Shown here piece after piece: positions 56,952 to 64,000 of a stretch of 64,000 nt of DNA. Source of the stretch: Caballeronia sp. GAFFF1. GTDB taxonomy: Bacteria > Pseudomonadota > Gammaproteobacteria > Burkholderiales > Burkholderiaceae. A model generated the notes under the pieces. The model was not told where the DNA came from. It saw nothing but the letters and a program-made list of their open reading frames with translations, and searched no databases. Numbering within the stretch: the first letter of the stretch is position 1; every line of letters begins with the position of its first letter. Position numbers and translations under genes: made by a program. The stretch lies in assembly GCF_023630705.1 (NCBI RefSeq), contig NZ_JALQEM010000016.1:46940-110939 (forward strand), given 5' to 3'.

Positions 56952-57877
56952 CAGGCGGCAACGGGTTCACTGTCGCGCTGATCGGCGCTTCCGGTCTTCT
57001 GGGGCGCGCAGTATCGGCTGAACTCGCCGGCGTGGCGCCGTGGCGCGTCGTGCGTACCGCGCATCGGCGCGCGGGTGCGGACAGCGTGGCGCTCGATGTC
57101 CGCGATGACGACGCCGTGCGCGCCTTTCTGCGCCGGGAAGAGCCGGATGCCGTCGTGATTGCGGCAGCGGAGCGTCGGCCGGATGTGTGCGAGAACGACC
57201 CGCAACTCGCTCGCGCGCTCAACGTGGACGCCGTGCGCGTCATCGCTAGCGAAGCGAGTGCGCTCGGCGCGTGGGTCCTGTCGATTTCGACGGACTATGT
57301 TTTCGACGGCACGTCTGCGCCCTACTTTCCCGACGACGCGCCCGCGCCGCTGAACGCCTACGGTCACAGCAAGCTCGACGGCGAGCGCGCGTTGCTGCAA
57401 GCCGATCCGCAATCGTGCGTGCTGCGTCTGCCGCTGCTTTACGGACCGGTCGTCGACTGGAGCGAATCGGCGGTGACGAGCTTGACGCCCGCGATCGTCG
57501 CCTCCGCCGATCCGGCGAAAGCGCCGGCTTTGATGGATGCGTGGGCGACGCGTTACCCGACCTACACACCGGACGTCGCGGTGGTGATCCGGGGCATGCT
57601 CGAACATCACGCTCGCGGCGCGACGATTTCCGGCATCACGCAATGGTCCGGCGACGAACCGATGACAAAGTTCGATATCGCCGAGCGCATCGCGCGCGTG
57701 CTGAAAGTGGACGCGAAGCTCGTGGCGCAACGCGAGCCGACCGACGCGACGCCGCGCCCGCGCGATTGCCATCTGGATTCAGGCCGCCTGGAGGCGCTCG
57801 GCATCGGGCGGCGCACGCCGTTCGATACGGCGATCGAACGGCTGCTCGCGAATTATCCGGCGCTGCCGTCGCAGTGA
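56948..57877 (+). CDS. RmlD-like sugar-nucleotide reductase (extended SDR)
   Basis: A 309-residue extended short-chain dehydrogenase. The Rossmann motif is GASGLLGRAV (about residues 11-20). STDYVFDG and YGHSKLDGE (catalytic Tyr and Lys) match dTDP-4-dehydrorhamnose reductases, and a PRPRDCHLDSGRLEALGI stretch follows near the end. The gene overlaps the copZ stop by 4 bases, so it is read from the copper-responsive transcript. No other rhamnose genes are present. It converges with dnaE2, one base away. Confidence 0.85.
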   Translation: MTGGNGFTVALIGASGLLGRAVSAELAGVAPWRVVRTAHRRAGADSVALDVRDDDAVRAFLRREEPDAVVIAAAERRPDVCENDPQLARALNVDAVRVIASEASALGAWVLSISTDYVFDGTSAPYFPDDAPAPLNAYGHSKLDGERALLQADPQSCVLRLPLLYGPVVDWSESAVTSLTPAIVASADPAKAPALMDAWATRYPTYTPDVAVVIRGMLEHHARGATISGITQWSGDEPMTKFDIAERIARVLKVDAKLVAQREPTDATPRPRDCHLDSGRLEALGIGRRTPFDTAIERLLANYPALPSQ

Positions 57878-57878
57878 T

Positions 57879-60800
57879 TCAGTGAAAGTCGCGGCTCGAC
57901 GCGGCAAGGCGCCCGAGCAGCGCCGTATGGTCTTCGAGCCGTTGCGCGACCAGATGCCGCACGTCGCCCTCGTTCTGCCACACGCCATGCACGCCGAGGA
58001 GCGACGCGCCGAGCAACACCTTGCGCTGCTTCTCGACAAGCCCCGGCCAGACGATCACGTTAATCGCGCCGGTTTCGTCCTCGATCGAGACGAAGATCGT
58101 GCCGTTCGCCGTGCCCGGCCGTTGCCGCACCGTCACGAGGCCGCACGCCCGCACGACGCGCCCGGTCTTGAGATCCGCGAGATCAGCGGCCGTGCGGAAA
58201 CGCAGTCGCGCCAGCCGCGCGCGCAACAGTGCGAGCGGATGACGATTGAGCGTGAGCCCGAGACTCGCGTAGTCATCGACGATTTCGCGGCCCTCCGATG
58301 CCTGCGGCAACGCGAGCGGCGCCTCGGGCATCGGCGCGTCGCGCAGCAATTCCGGCGCGCGCTGCTGCGCGGTCACCGCCCACCACGCCTGACGCCGGTG
58401 CCCCGCGATGCTCGCGAGCGCGTTGCCCGCTGCGAGCGCCTCCAGTTCCCGGCGGGACAAGGCGGCGCGGCGCGTGAGATCGTCGACATCGGCAAAAGGC
58501 GCCTCGGCCCGCGCGATCATGATCCGCTCGGCCGCGGCTTGCGGCAGACCTTTGATGAGTTGCAGGCCGATGCGCACGCCCGGCCCGCCCGCGCCGTATC
58601 GCTGCGCCGGCAGCCGGACACGCGCGGCGAGCTTGCGCGCGCCGCGCCGCATGGTCTTGCGAAAAATCTGATGCGGCAACGGCGCGCCGTAAAACTGCTG
58701 ACGCCGCTGCTCCTTGCCGGCATCGAAGTCAACGCGCTCGCCTTGGCTCGGCGACAATTCGAGCACCGATTCCCAGTCGCTCAGCGAAACATCCGGCGCG
58801 AACACGTCCACGCCGTGCCGCCGCGCGTCCTGCACGAGTTGCGAGGGCGAATAAAAGCCGAGCGGCTGACTATTCAGGAGGCCGGCCAGAAACGCGGCGG
58901 GCTCGTAACGCTTGATCCACGCGCTGAAATAGACGAGCAGCGCGAAACTTGCCGAATGGCTTTCCGGGAACCCGTATTCGCCGAAGCCCTCGATCTGCTT
59001 GCACACGCGCGCCGCGAACTCGTGCTCATAGCCGCGCGCGAGCATCTTCTTCATGAGATCGGCCTGATACTCTTCCAGATGGCTGCCGCGTCGCCAGGCG
59101 GCCATCGCGCGGCGCAGCTGGTCGGCCTGCTCGGCTGTATAGCCCGCCGCGACCATCGCGAGCTTCATCACCTGTTCCTGAAAAATCGGCACGCCGAGCG
59201 TACGGCCGAGCACGGGCCGCAGTTCTTCCTTCGGATAATCCTCTTCCTCCAGACCCTGCTTGCGCCGCAGATACGGATGCACCATGCCGCCCTGAATCGG
59301 GCCGGGACGCACGATCGCCACTTCGATCACGAGGTCGTAATACTTTTGCGGCCGCAAGCGCGGCAACATGCTCTGCTGCGCCCGCGACTCGATCTGAAAC
59401 ACGCCGATGGTGTCCGCGCGGCAACACATCTCGTAGACGGCTTGGTCCTCGCGGCGAATGTGCGACAGGCCGAATTGCGGGATGCCCCGCCGCAGCGCGA
59501 CGAATTCGAGCGCGCGGCGGATGGCCGACAACATGCCGAGCGCGAGCACGTCCACTTTCAGGAGCTTGAGCTGGTCGATGTCGTCCTTGTCCCACTGGAT
59601 CACGCAGCGGTCTTTCATCGCGGCGTTTTCGATCGGCACGAGCCGCGACAGCCGTTCCCGCGCGATCACGAAGCCGCCGACGTGCTGCGACAAGTGGCGC
59701 GGAAAGCCGCGTAGTTCGCGCGTCAGGCGAATGAGATGCCGCGTGATGTGCGAGTCCTCGTTAAAGCCCGCTTCCCGCAGATAGCTGGCCACCGCCGACG
59801 GCCCGTCCCACCACTGCTGCGCCTTGCCGATCCGCTCGATCAGCGAGGCATCCAGTCCGAGCGCGCGGCCTACATCCTTCAGCGCGCTGCGCGTGTGATA
59901 CGTCGTGACCGACGCCGCCAGCGACGCGCGATGCCGCCCGTATTTCCGGTAAATGTACTGAATGACTTCCTCGCGCCGCTGGTGCTCGAAATCGACGTCG
60001 ATATCGGGCGGCTCGTTGCGTGCGTGTGAAATGAATCGCTCGATCAGCAAGCCCATTCTGACCGGATCGAGTTCGGTGATGAAAAGGCAGAAGCAGATGA
60101 TCGAATTCGCCGCCGAGCCGCGTCCCTGACACAGAATGCCCTTGCTGCGCGCGAAGGCGACGATGTCATAGACCGTCAGGAAGTATTTCTCGTAGCCCAG
60201 CGTGGCGACGAGCGCCAGTTCCTTGTCGATGAGACCGATGGTGTCGGCATCGAACCCGTTAGGCCAGCGCACTTTCGCGCCCGCCATCACGCGTTTGCGC
60301 AGATAGCTCGCGGGTGTTTCGCCCGGCGGCACGAGTTCCTCGGGATACTCGTACTGAAGCTCGTCGAGACGGAACGTGCAGCGGGCAGCCACTTTCAGCG
60401 TTTCCGCGATCGCCGCCTTCGGATACAGCGCGCCGATACGCAGGCGCGTGCGCAAATGCCGCTCCGCGTTTGCTTCGAGCGCATAGCCGCATTCGGCAAG
60501 CGGACGGCCGAGGCGAACGGCAGTCAGCGTGTCCTGCAAAGGCTTGCGCGAGCGCGCGTGCATCAGCGCGCCGCTTGCCGCGACGAGCGGCAGGCCGCTC
60601 GCCTCCGAAATGACGCGGCACGAGGCGAGGCGCTCGTCGTCGCTGCCGTCCTGCCAGAGTTCCAGCGCAAGCCACGCGCGGCCCGCCGCGAAGCTGGCGA
60701 GCCAGTGGGCGCGTTCGAGCGTGTCGGCGAGCGTGGCCGCGCGTTGCGGCACGAGAATCAGCAGGCAGTCGGGCAAATGCTTCAGATGCGCGATATCGCC

Positions 60801-61352
60801 GCGCAGATCGGCGGCATCCGTGGCATTGGACGACTCGGCTGGATCAGTGAAATCTTCGGGCCCCAGCCGATACTGGCCCTTCGGCGAACGCGAGCGCGCA
60901 AGCGAAATCAGCTCGGACAGATTGCCGTAGCCTTCGCGGTTCGTCGCCAGCGCAATGAGCGTGCAGAACGGCTGGCCGTCGGCATCGGTCAGATTCAATT
61001 CGCTGCCGATGATTAGCTTGAGTGTCGATTGGTCGGGCAACGGCTGGCCGGCGAGCCGCGCGGCTTCGACCGCGGCTTTGACCTTGGCCTCGATGTCTTT
61101 GATCGCCGCGTGCGCGCGCACGACGCCCGCGAGCGAGCATTCGTCCGTGATTGCGAGCGCGGTATAGCCGTGCTCGAGCGCCGCGGCGGCCAGTTCCTGC
61201 GGATGCGACGCGCCGCGCAGAAACGAGAAATTGCTGATGCAATGCAGCTCGGCGTATCCGGGCAGGAGCGTGGAGGCGGACACGGCGCCGGAAAAATCTC
61301 CGCCGTCGTCGGCCAGGCCGATGATGTCGTTGGGATCGTCCATCGGCGTCAT
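57879..61352 (-). CDS. dnaE2: Error-prone DNA polymerase DnaE2
   Basis: DnaE2 is the C-family polymerase that extends past damage with ImuB in SOS mutagenesis. The 1157-residue protein starts with a PHP domain (LHCISNFSFLRGASHPQE) and has the palm motif PPDIDVDFEHQRREE, plus a tandem helix-hairpin-helix and an OB fold (TNGTIF-type AINVIVWPGL). The ATG at 61352 overlaps the imuB stop by 4 bases. An alternative ATG lies at 61343. Length is normal for the family. It is expressed as part of the imuA-imuB-dnaE2 SOS cassette. Confidence 0.94.
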   Translation of the reverse strand: MTPMDDPNDIIGLADDGGDFSGAVSASTLLPGYAELHCISNFSFLRGASHPQELAAAALEHGYTALAITDECSLAGVVRAHAAIKDIEAKVKAAVEAARLAGQPLPDQSTLKLIIGSELNLTDADGQPFCTLIALATNREGYGNLSELISLARSRSPKGQYRLGPEDFTDPAESSNATDAADLRGDIAHLKHLPDCLLILVPQRAATLADTLERAHWLASFAAGRAWLALELWQDGSDDERLASCRVISEASGLPLVAASGALMHARSRKPLQDTLTAVRLGRPLAECGYALEANAERHLRTRLRIGALYPKAAIAETLKVAARCTFRLDELQYEYPEELVPPGETPASYLRKRVMAGAKVRWPNGFDADTIGLIDKELALVATLGYEKYFLTVYDIVAFARSKGILCQGRGSAANSIICFCLFITELDPVRMGLLIERFISHARNEPPDIDVDFEHQRREEVIQYIYRKYGRHRASLAASVTTYHTRSALKDVGRALGLDASLIERIGKAQQWWDGPSAVASYLREAGFNEDSHITRHLIRLTRELRGFPRHLSQHVGGFVIARERLSRLVPIENAAMKDRCVIQWDKDDIDQLKLLKVDVLALGMLSAIRRALEFVALRRGIPQFGLSHIRREDQAVYEMCCRADTIGVFQIESRAQQSMLPRLRPQKYYDLVIEVAIVRPGPIQGGMVHPYLRRKQGLEEEDYPKEELRPVLGRTLGVPIFQEQVMKLAMVAAGYTAEQADQLRRAMAAWRRGSHLEEYQADLMKKMLARGYEHEFAARVCKQIEGFGEYGFPESHSASFALLVYFSAWIKRYEPAAFLAGLLNSQPLGFYSPSQLVQDARRHGVDVFAPDVSLSDWESVLELSPSQGERVDFDAGKEQRRQQFYGAPLPHQIFRKTMRRGARKLAARVRLPAQRYGAGGPGVRIGLQLIKGLPQAAAERIMIARAEAPFADVDDLTRRAALSRRELEALAAGNALASIAGHRRQAWWAVTAQQRAPELLRDAPMPEAPLALPQASEGREIVDDYASLGLTLNRHPLALLRARLARLRFRTAADLADLKTGRVVRACGLVTVRQRPGTANGTIFVSIEDETGAINVIVWPGLVEKQRKVLLGASLLGVHGVWQNEGDVRHLVAQRLEDHTALLGRLAASSRDFH

Positions 61353-63026
61353 CCAAAGAATCCGTGCAGGAACCACGCGCCGCTCAGACGCTCGCGATAC
61401 AGCCAGAACATGCGGCCGCGATCGTCGGAGGCGACGTAGTAATCGCGCTGAACGCCGTTGCCGTCCCACCAGCCCGCTTCGATGCGCTCCGTCCGGCTGA
61501 TGAGCTTCAGCGGACGGCGATAGAACGGCCGCTCGTTGCGCAGCTGCAGCTTTTGCGGCGTTTCGAGGATCCACGAGGGGCGCGGCTGCGAAGGCACGGC
61601 GCGATCGGGAAGTTGCAGCGGCTCGTCGGTTTCGGTCTCTGGCTCGTCTTCCTGCGCTTCTTCGGATGCTTCGTCGGATGCTTCGTCGGGCGCGTTTTCG
61701 ACATGCGCGAGCTTCGGCTTCTTTGTGCGCTTCGGCTTGCTATCGCGCACTGCCTGATAAGGCTCGACCGTCATCGCCGCCTCGGGCCGATGATCCTCGC
61801 GCGCAACCAGCTGCACCACGTTCTCCGCGCCCAGGCGCGCGCTCAGACGTTCGAGCAATTGCGCCATCGATTCGTTATCGGAAGTGGGCATCGGAAACAG
61901 CGTGTCAGACGGCGGCGCGTGCTCGCTGACTTTGTCGGCGAACAGCTTCATTTCGATGACTGGAGCGACGAGCGTGGTCTGATTCAGCTTTTCGCGCAGC
62001 AGCCAGAGGACGTGATCGGCGTCGCGTGTCGGCACGGCCCACGCAACCTTGAGCGTCGATGTTTTCGGCGCGTGGCGCGCGGCCAGTTCGTGCTCCAGCA
62101 GCAGCGAAAACTCGCTCACCGCGGCGTGATGCGCGCTCAGCCAGCCGGCGAGCTGCAGCACGAGCCGGCGCGCTGCGAACAGCAGCGCCTCGGCGTTTTC
62201 CACGCGTGCTTGCAATTCCAGCCGCGCCTCGAACGATGCCGGCGCAGAGAACGCCTCGCGCGGATCGGGCGCCTGCCCGTAAGCCTGCGCGAGCCATTGC
62301 AGAATGCCCTGCCCGAACCGCCGCGCGACGCCCTTGCGCGGCAGGCGGCGCAAATCGGCGAGCGTCGAACAGCCGATCTGTTCGAACACGTTCCCATGCG
62401 ATTCCGCCGACGGAACGAGCGACACCGGCAACGCGTCGAGCACGCGCACGAGCGTCGTCTCCTTCACGATACGCACGCGACGCGTCACGCGGCGAGTGCG
62501 CGCATGCGCGAGCAGCCAGGCGCCCCACGCGGTCGGCGCGCAGCCCATTCTGCGACGTGAAGCCGCATCCCTTCACCGTCGACGACACTCTGGCGATCAG
62601 CGCCCGCAGCCCGCCGAAAAGCCGCGTGCTCGCACCGACTTCCAGCAGCACCGTATTCGCATGCGCGAGCACGACTTTCGGCGTGAACGCGAGCAACGCC
62701 AGCGCGACCGCTTCGAGCGCGCGCTGCTCCGCGTTGACATCGACCGCGAGCAGCGTCAGCCGCGGCGCCAGCGCAAACGCGTGAGAGCGCGTGCTGCCGG
62801 GCCTCACTCCCAGCCGAAACGCGATGAGGTCGGGCAGCAGAATGCGCGCGTGATCGGCAAGCGCGAAACAGGGCTGATCGATGTCCTGCGCGACTGGCGT
62901 GTCGGCGCGGTCATTCGGCGTCGGCCTCGCTCCAGGCGAAATCGAACCGGCCGATGCGCATGGCATCGATGGCGGCTTGACTGCTTCGAGCGATAAAAGC
63001 GGCAATGTCACCGCTATCCACAACAT
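61349..63026 (-). pseudogene. imuB: ImuB-type Y-family mutasome protein, interrupted by a one-base frameshift
   Basis: ImuB is a catalytically inactive Y-family protein that bridges the beta clamp, ImuA and DnaE2. The N-terminal part (LWIAVTLPLLSLEAV through STVKGCGFTSQ) starts at 63026 and the rest (MGCAPTAWGAWLLAHAR to the stop at 61349) lies in a different frame. The two parts meet at about 62546-62552. Removing one A from CAGAATGGG restores a continuous SQMGCAPTAWGAW. As it stands, translation from the start ends in about 210 unrelated residues. A sequencing error, a recent mutation, or translational slippage would explain it. Confidence 0.78.
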
Positions 63027-63774
63027 GTTTGACCTCTCGTGCTTTCCTTTGCTGGCTGGCACGCCGCAGATGCTCGGGCAACGCGGGCAACTGCAGCGGC
63101 AAGCGCAAATGCAACGGCTTCTCCAGCAACGGACCGCGTCGCTTGATGATGCTGATCTCGAGCATGACGACCTGCATCCATTCGCGACGGTTCATCGTCG
63201 GTGCGGCTGCGGGCAGCATCGGCTTGCAGACCATTCGCAGCGGCGCCGCCGATGACTGCTTGGCGGCATTCAATGGACGAAACAGGAACGCCAGCGATTG
63301 CGACTCCTGCGCTGCGACCTGCAATCGCCGCAAGGCTTCGGGGCGCGCTTTGGGGAGCCAGATCAACACAGCGCCGATGCCCTCCTGCTTGAGCGACTGT
63401 TCCGCGGCCCACAGCACCTGATCGTCGGGCGCTTTGACCCAGACGAGCTTATTCGGCGCGATGTTCATCGCCCGAAACGCGGCGTGATTGGGCATCCAGG
63501 GTGGCGCGATGAAGACGACGGAGTGGCTCTGAACCGTCGTCAAGTCCCGCAACGTGCGCGCGAGCAGCCGGATCTCACCGACGCCGCTTTCTTCGATCAG
63601 CACTTCGGTCACGGTGCCCGGCTGCCAGCCTGCGCCTGGCAACGCCAGATCCAGCATTCGATAGCCGCTCGGAACGACGCCTGAATGCGAGGTGGTGAAC
63701 TGCTCGCCTTGCCATAGCTGCTGCTGCAGGCGCGACGTCAGTCCGATGTCCAGTAATGAAAGTGCGGCACCCAT
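62911..63774 (-). CDS. imuA: SOS mutasome component ImuA
   Basis: ImuA (287 residues) is a RecA/SulA-related protein that binds ImuB and RecA in the mutasome. It contains MLDLALPGAGWQPGTVTEVL and IEESGVGEIRLLARTLRDL, the RecA-like start. The ATG is at 63774. The end of the gene overlaps the beginning of imuB by 116 bases, which is long for this operon but both frames look coding. A LexA box lies 62 bases upstream. Confidence 0.86.
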   Translation of the reverse strand: MGAALSLLDIGLTSRLQQQLWQGEQFTTSHSGVVPSGYRMLDLALPGAGWQPGTVTEVLIEESGVGEIRLLARTLRDLTTVQSHSVVFIAPPWMPNHAAFRAMNIAPNKLVWVKAPDDQVLWAAEQSLKQEGIGAVLIWLPKARPEALRRLQVAAQESQSLAFLFRPLNAAKQSSAAPLRMVCKPMLPAAAPTMNRREWMQVVMLEISIIKRRGPLLEKPLHLRLPLQLPALPEHLRRASQQRKAREVKHVVDSGDIAAFIARSSQAAIDAMRIGRFDFAWSEADAE

Positions 63775-63835
63775 GGGTTCCCGTCTGCCGTATGCAGAGT
63801 CCGCTCATGCGTGAACGCGATGCGGCTCCGGTTAG

Positions 63836-63855
63836 TACTGTACATTTATACAGTA
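63836..63855 (-). promoter_or_regulatory. LexA (SOS) box of imuA-imuB-dnaE2
   Basis: TACTGTACATTTATACAGTA (20 bases) has perfect CTGT-N8-ACAG and symmetric TA ends, close to the E. coli consensus. Confidence 0.9.
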
Positions 63856-63929
63856 TTTCGGAGCGTACTGGGGAATGAGCGGAGATTCGAGGAGGTGAGA
63901 CGGGGAGCGGGTTCGTGAGCCCCAAACGC

Positions 63930-63960
63930 AAAAACCCCACCTTTGTGGGGTGGGGTTTTT
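63930..63960 (-). terminator. rRNA operon terminator
   Basis: 12-bp stem AAAAACCCCACC/GGTGGGGTTTTT (63930-63941, 63949-63960) with a 7-base loop, just beyond the 5S rRNA 3' end. On the minus strand it ends in a T run. Confidence 0.88.
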
Positions 63961-63975
63961 GTTTAGGGCAAGGGG

Positions 63976-64000
63976 AGCCTGACGATTACCTACTTTCACA
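63976..64000 (-). rRNA. 5S rRNA, 3' end only (cut by window edge)
   Basis: The last about 25 bases are the reverse complement of the betaproteobacterial 5S rRNA 3' end (TGTGAAAGTAGGTAATCGTC then AGGCT), and a terminator follows at the expected place. The rest of the rrn operon lies beyond the window. Confidence 0.85.

Noticed and set aside
61349..63026. imuB as two separate genes
   Set aside because: Both parts are needed for one ImuB protein and one base restores the frame; the second part has no ribosome site of its own.

Overview
The window looks like a housekeeping stretch of the main chromosome of a Burkholderia sensu lato species (Paraburkholderia or Caballeronia-like). The evidence is the high GC content, the betaproteobacterial odhA-odhB-lpdA order, the iscRSUA-hscBA-fdx-iscX operon with a betaproteobacterial-type IscR, the rimP-nusA-infB-rbfA-truB operon, and a 48-residue DUF3563 protein typical of this group. 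Genus is inferred from gene style, not from a database search.

Layout. 0.2-4.4 kb (+): an SHS-type MFS carrier, a DUF1571 exported protein, a small orphan protein, a SurE phosphatase and a DUF2147 exported protein. 4.4-14.1 kb (-): a stand-alone DUF4096 protein, zapE, the 2-oxoglutarate dehydrogenase operon (odhA, odhB, lpdA) and typA. 14.4-19.5 kb (+): a MarR-regulated tripartite EmrAB/NodT-type efflux operon with a recognisable promoter and operator. 19.5-31.9 kb (-): the translation/transcription operon rimP-nusA-infB-rbfA-truB, then rluB, scpB, a PLP aminotransferase and a LysR regulator. 32-37 kb: small or lineage-specific genes, namely a second DUF4096 protein, small exported proteins, YdcF-like, GGCT-like, AraC and GNAT proteins. 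37.2-39.5 kb (-): gltX, tRNA-Ala and a tandemly duplicated tRNA-Glu/tRNA-Asp pair, with promoters and terminators visible. 39.8-45.5 kb: a patatin lipoprotein and a three-gene molybdenum hydroxylase/cytochrome c operon. 45.8-51.7 kb (-): the full Isc iron-sulfur assembly operon with two IscR boxes. 51.8-54.9 kb: a low-molecular-weight phosphatase, a DUF3734 patatin, an internally deleted 3-hydroxybutyrate dehydrogenase remnant and rlmJ. 55-57.9 kb: a copper-response cluster (DUF305 protein, cueR, copZ) with a sugar-nucleotide reductase overlapping copZ. 57.9-63.9 kb (-): the SOS mutasome imuA-imuB-dnaE2 under a near-consensus LexA box, with imuB interrupted by a one-base frameshift. The right edge cuts into the 3' end of a 5S rRNA on the minus strand.

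I found no CRISPR array, prophage, intact insertion sequence or defence island. The most interesting signals are subtle. Two separate stand-alone transposase N-terminal domain proteins look domesticated. imuB is frameshifted inside an otherwise intact SOS cassette. The bdhA remnant is still in frame. Intrinsic terminators lie inside the isc and infB operons. A second terminator splits the duplicated tRNA unit, and a CueR-type promoter drives a copper chaperone coupled to a sugar-nucleotide reductase.
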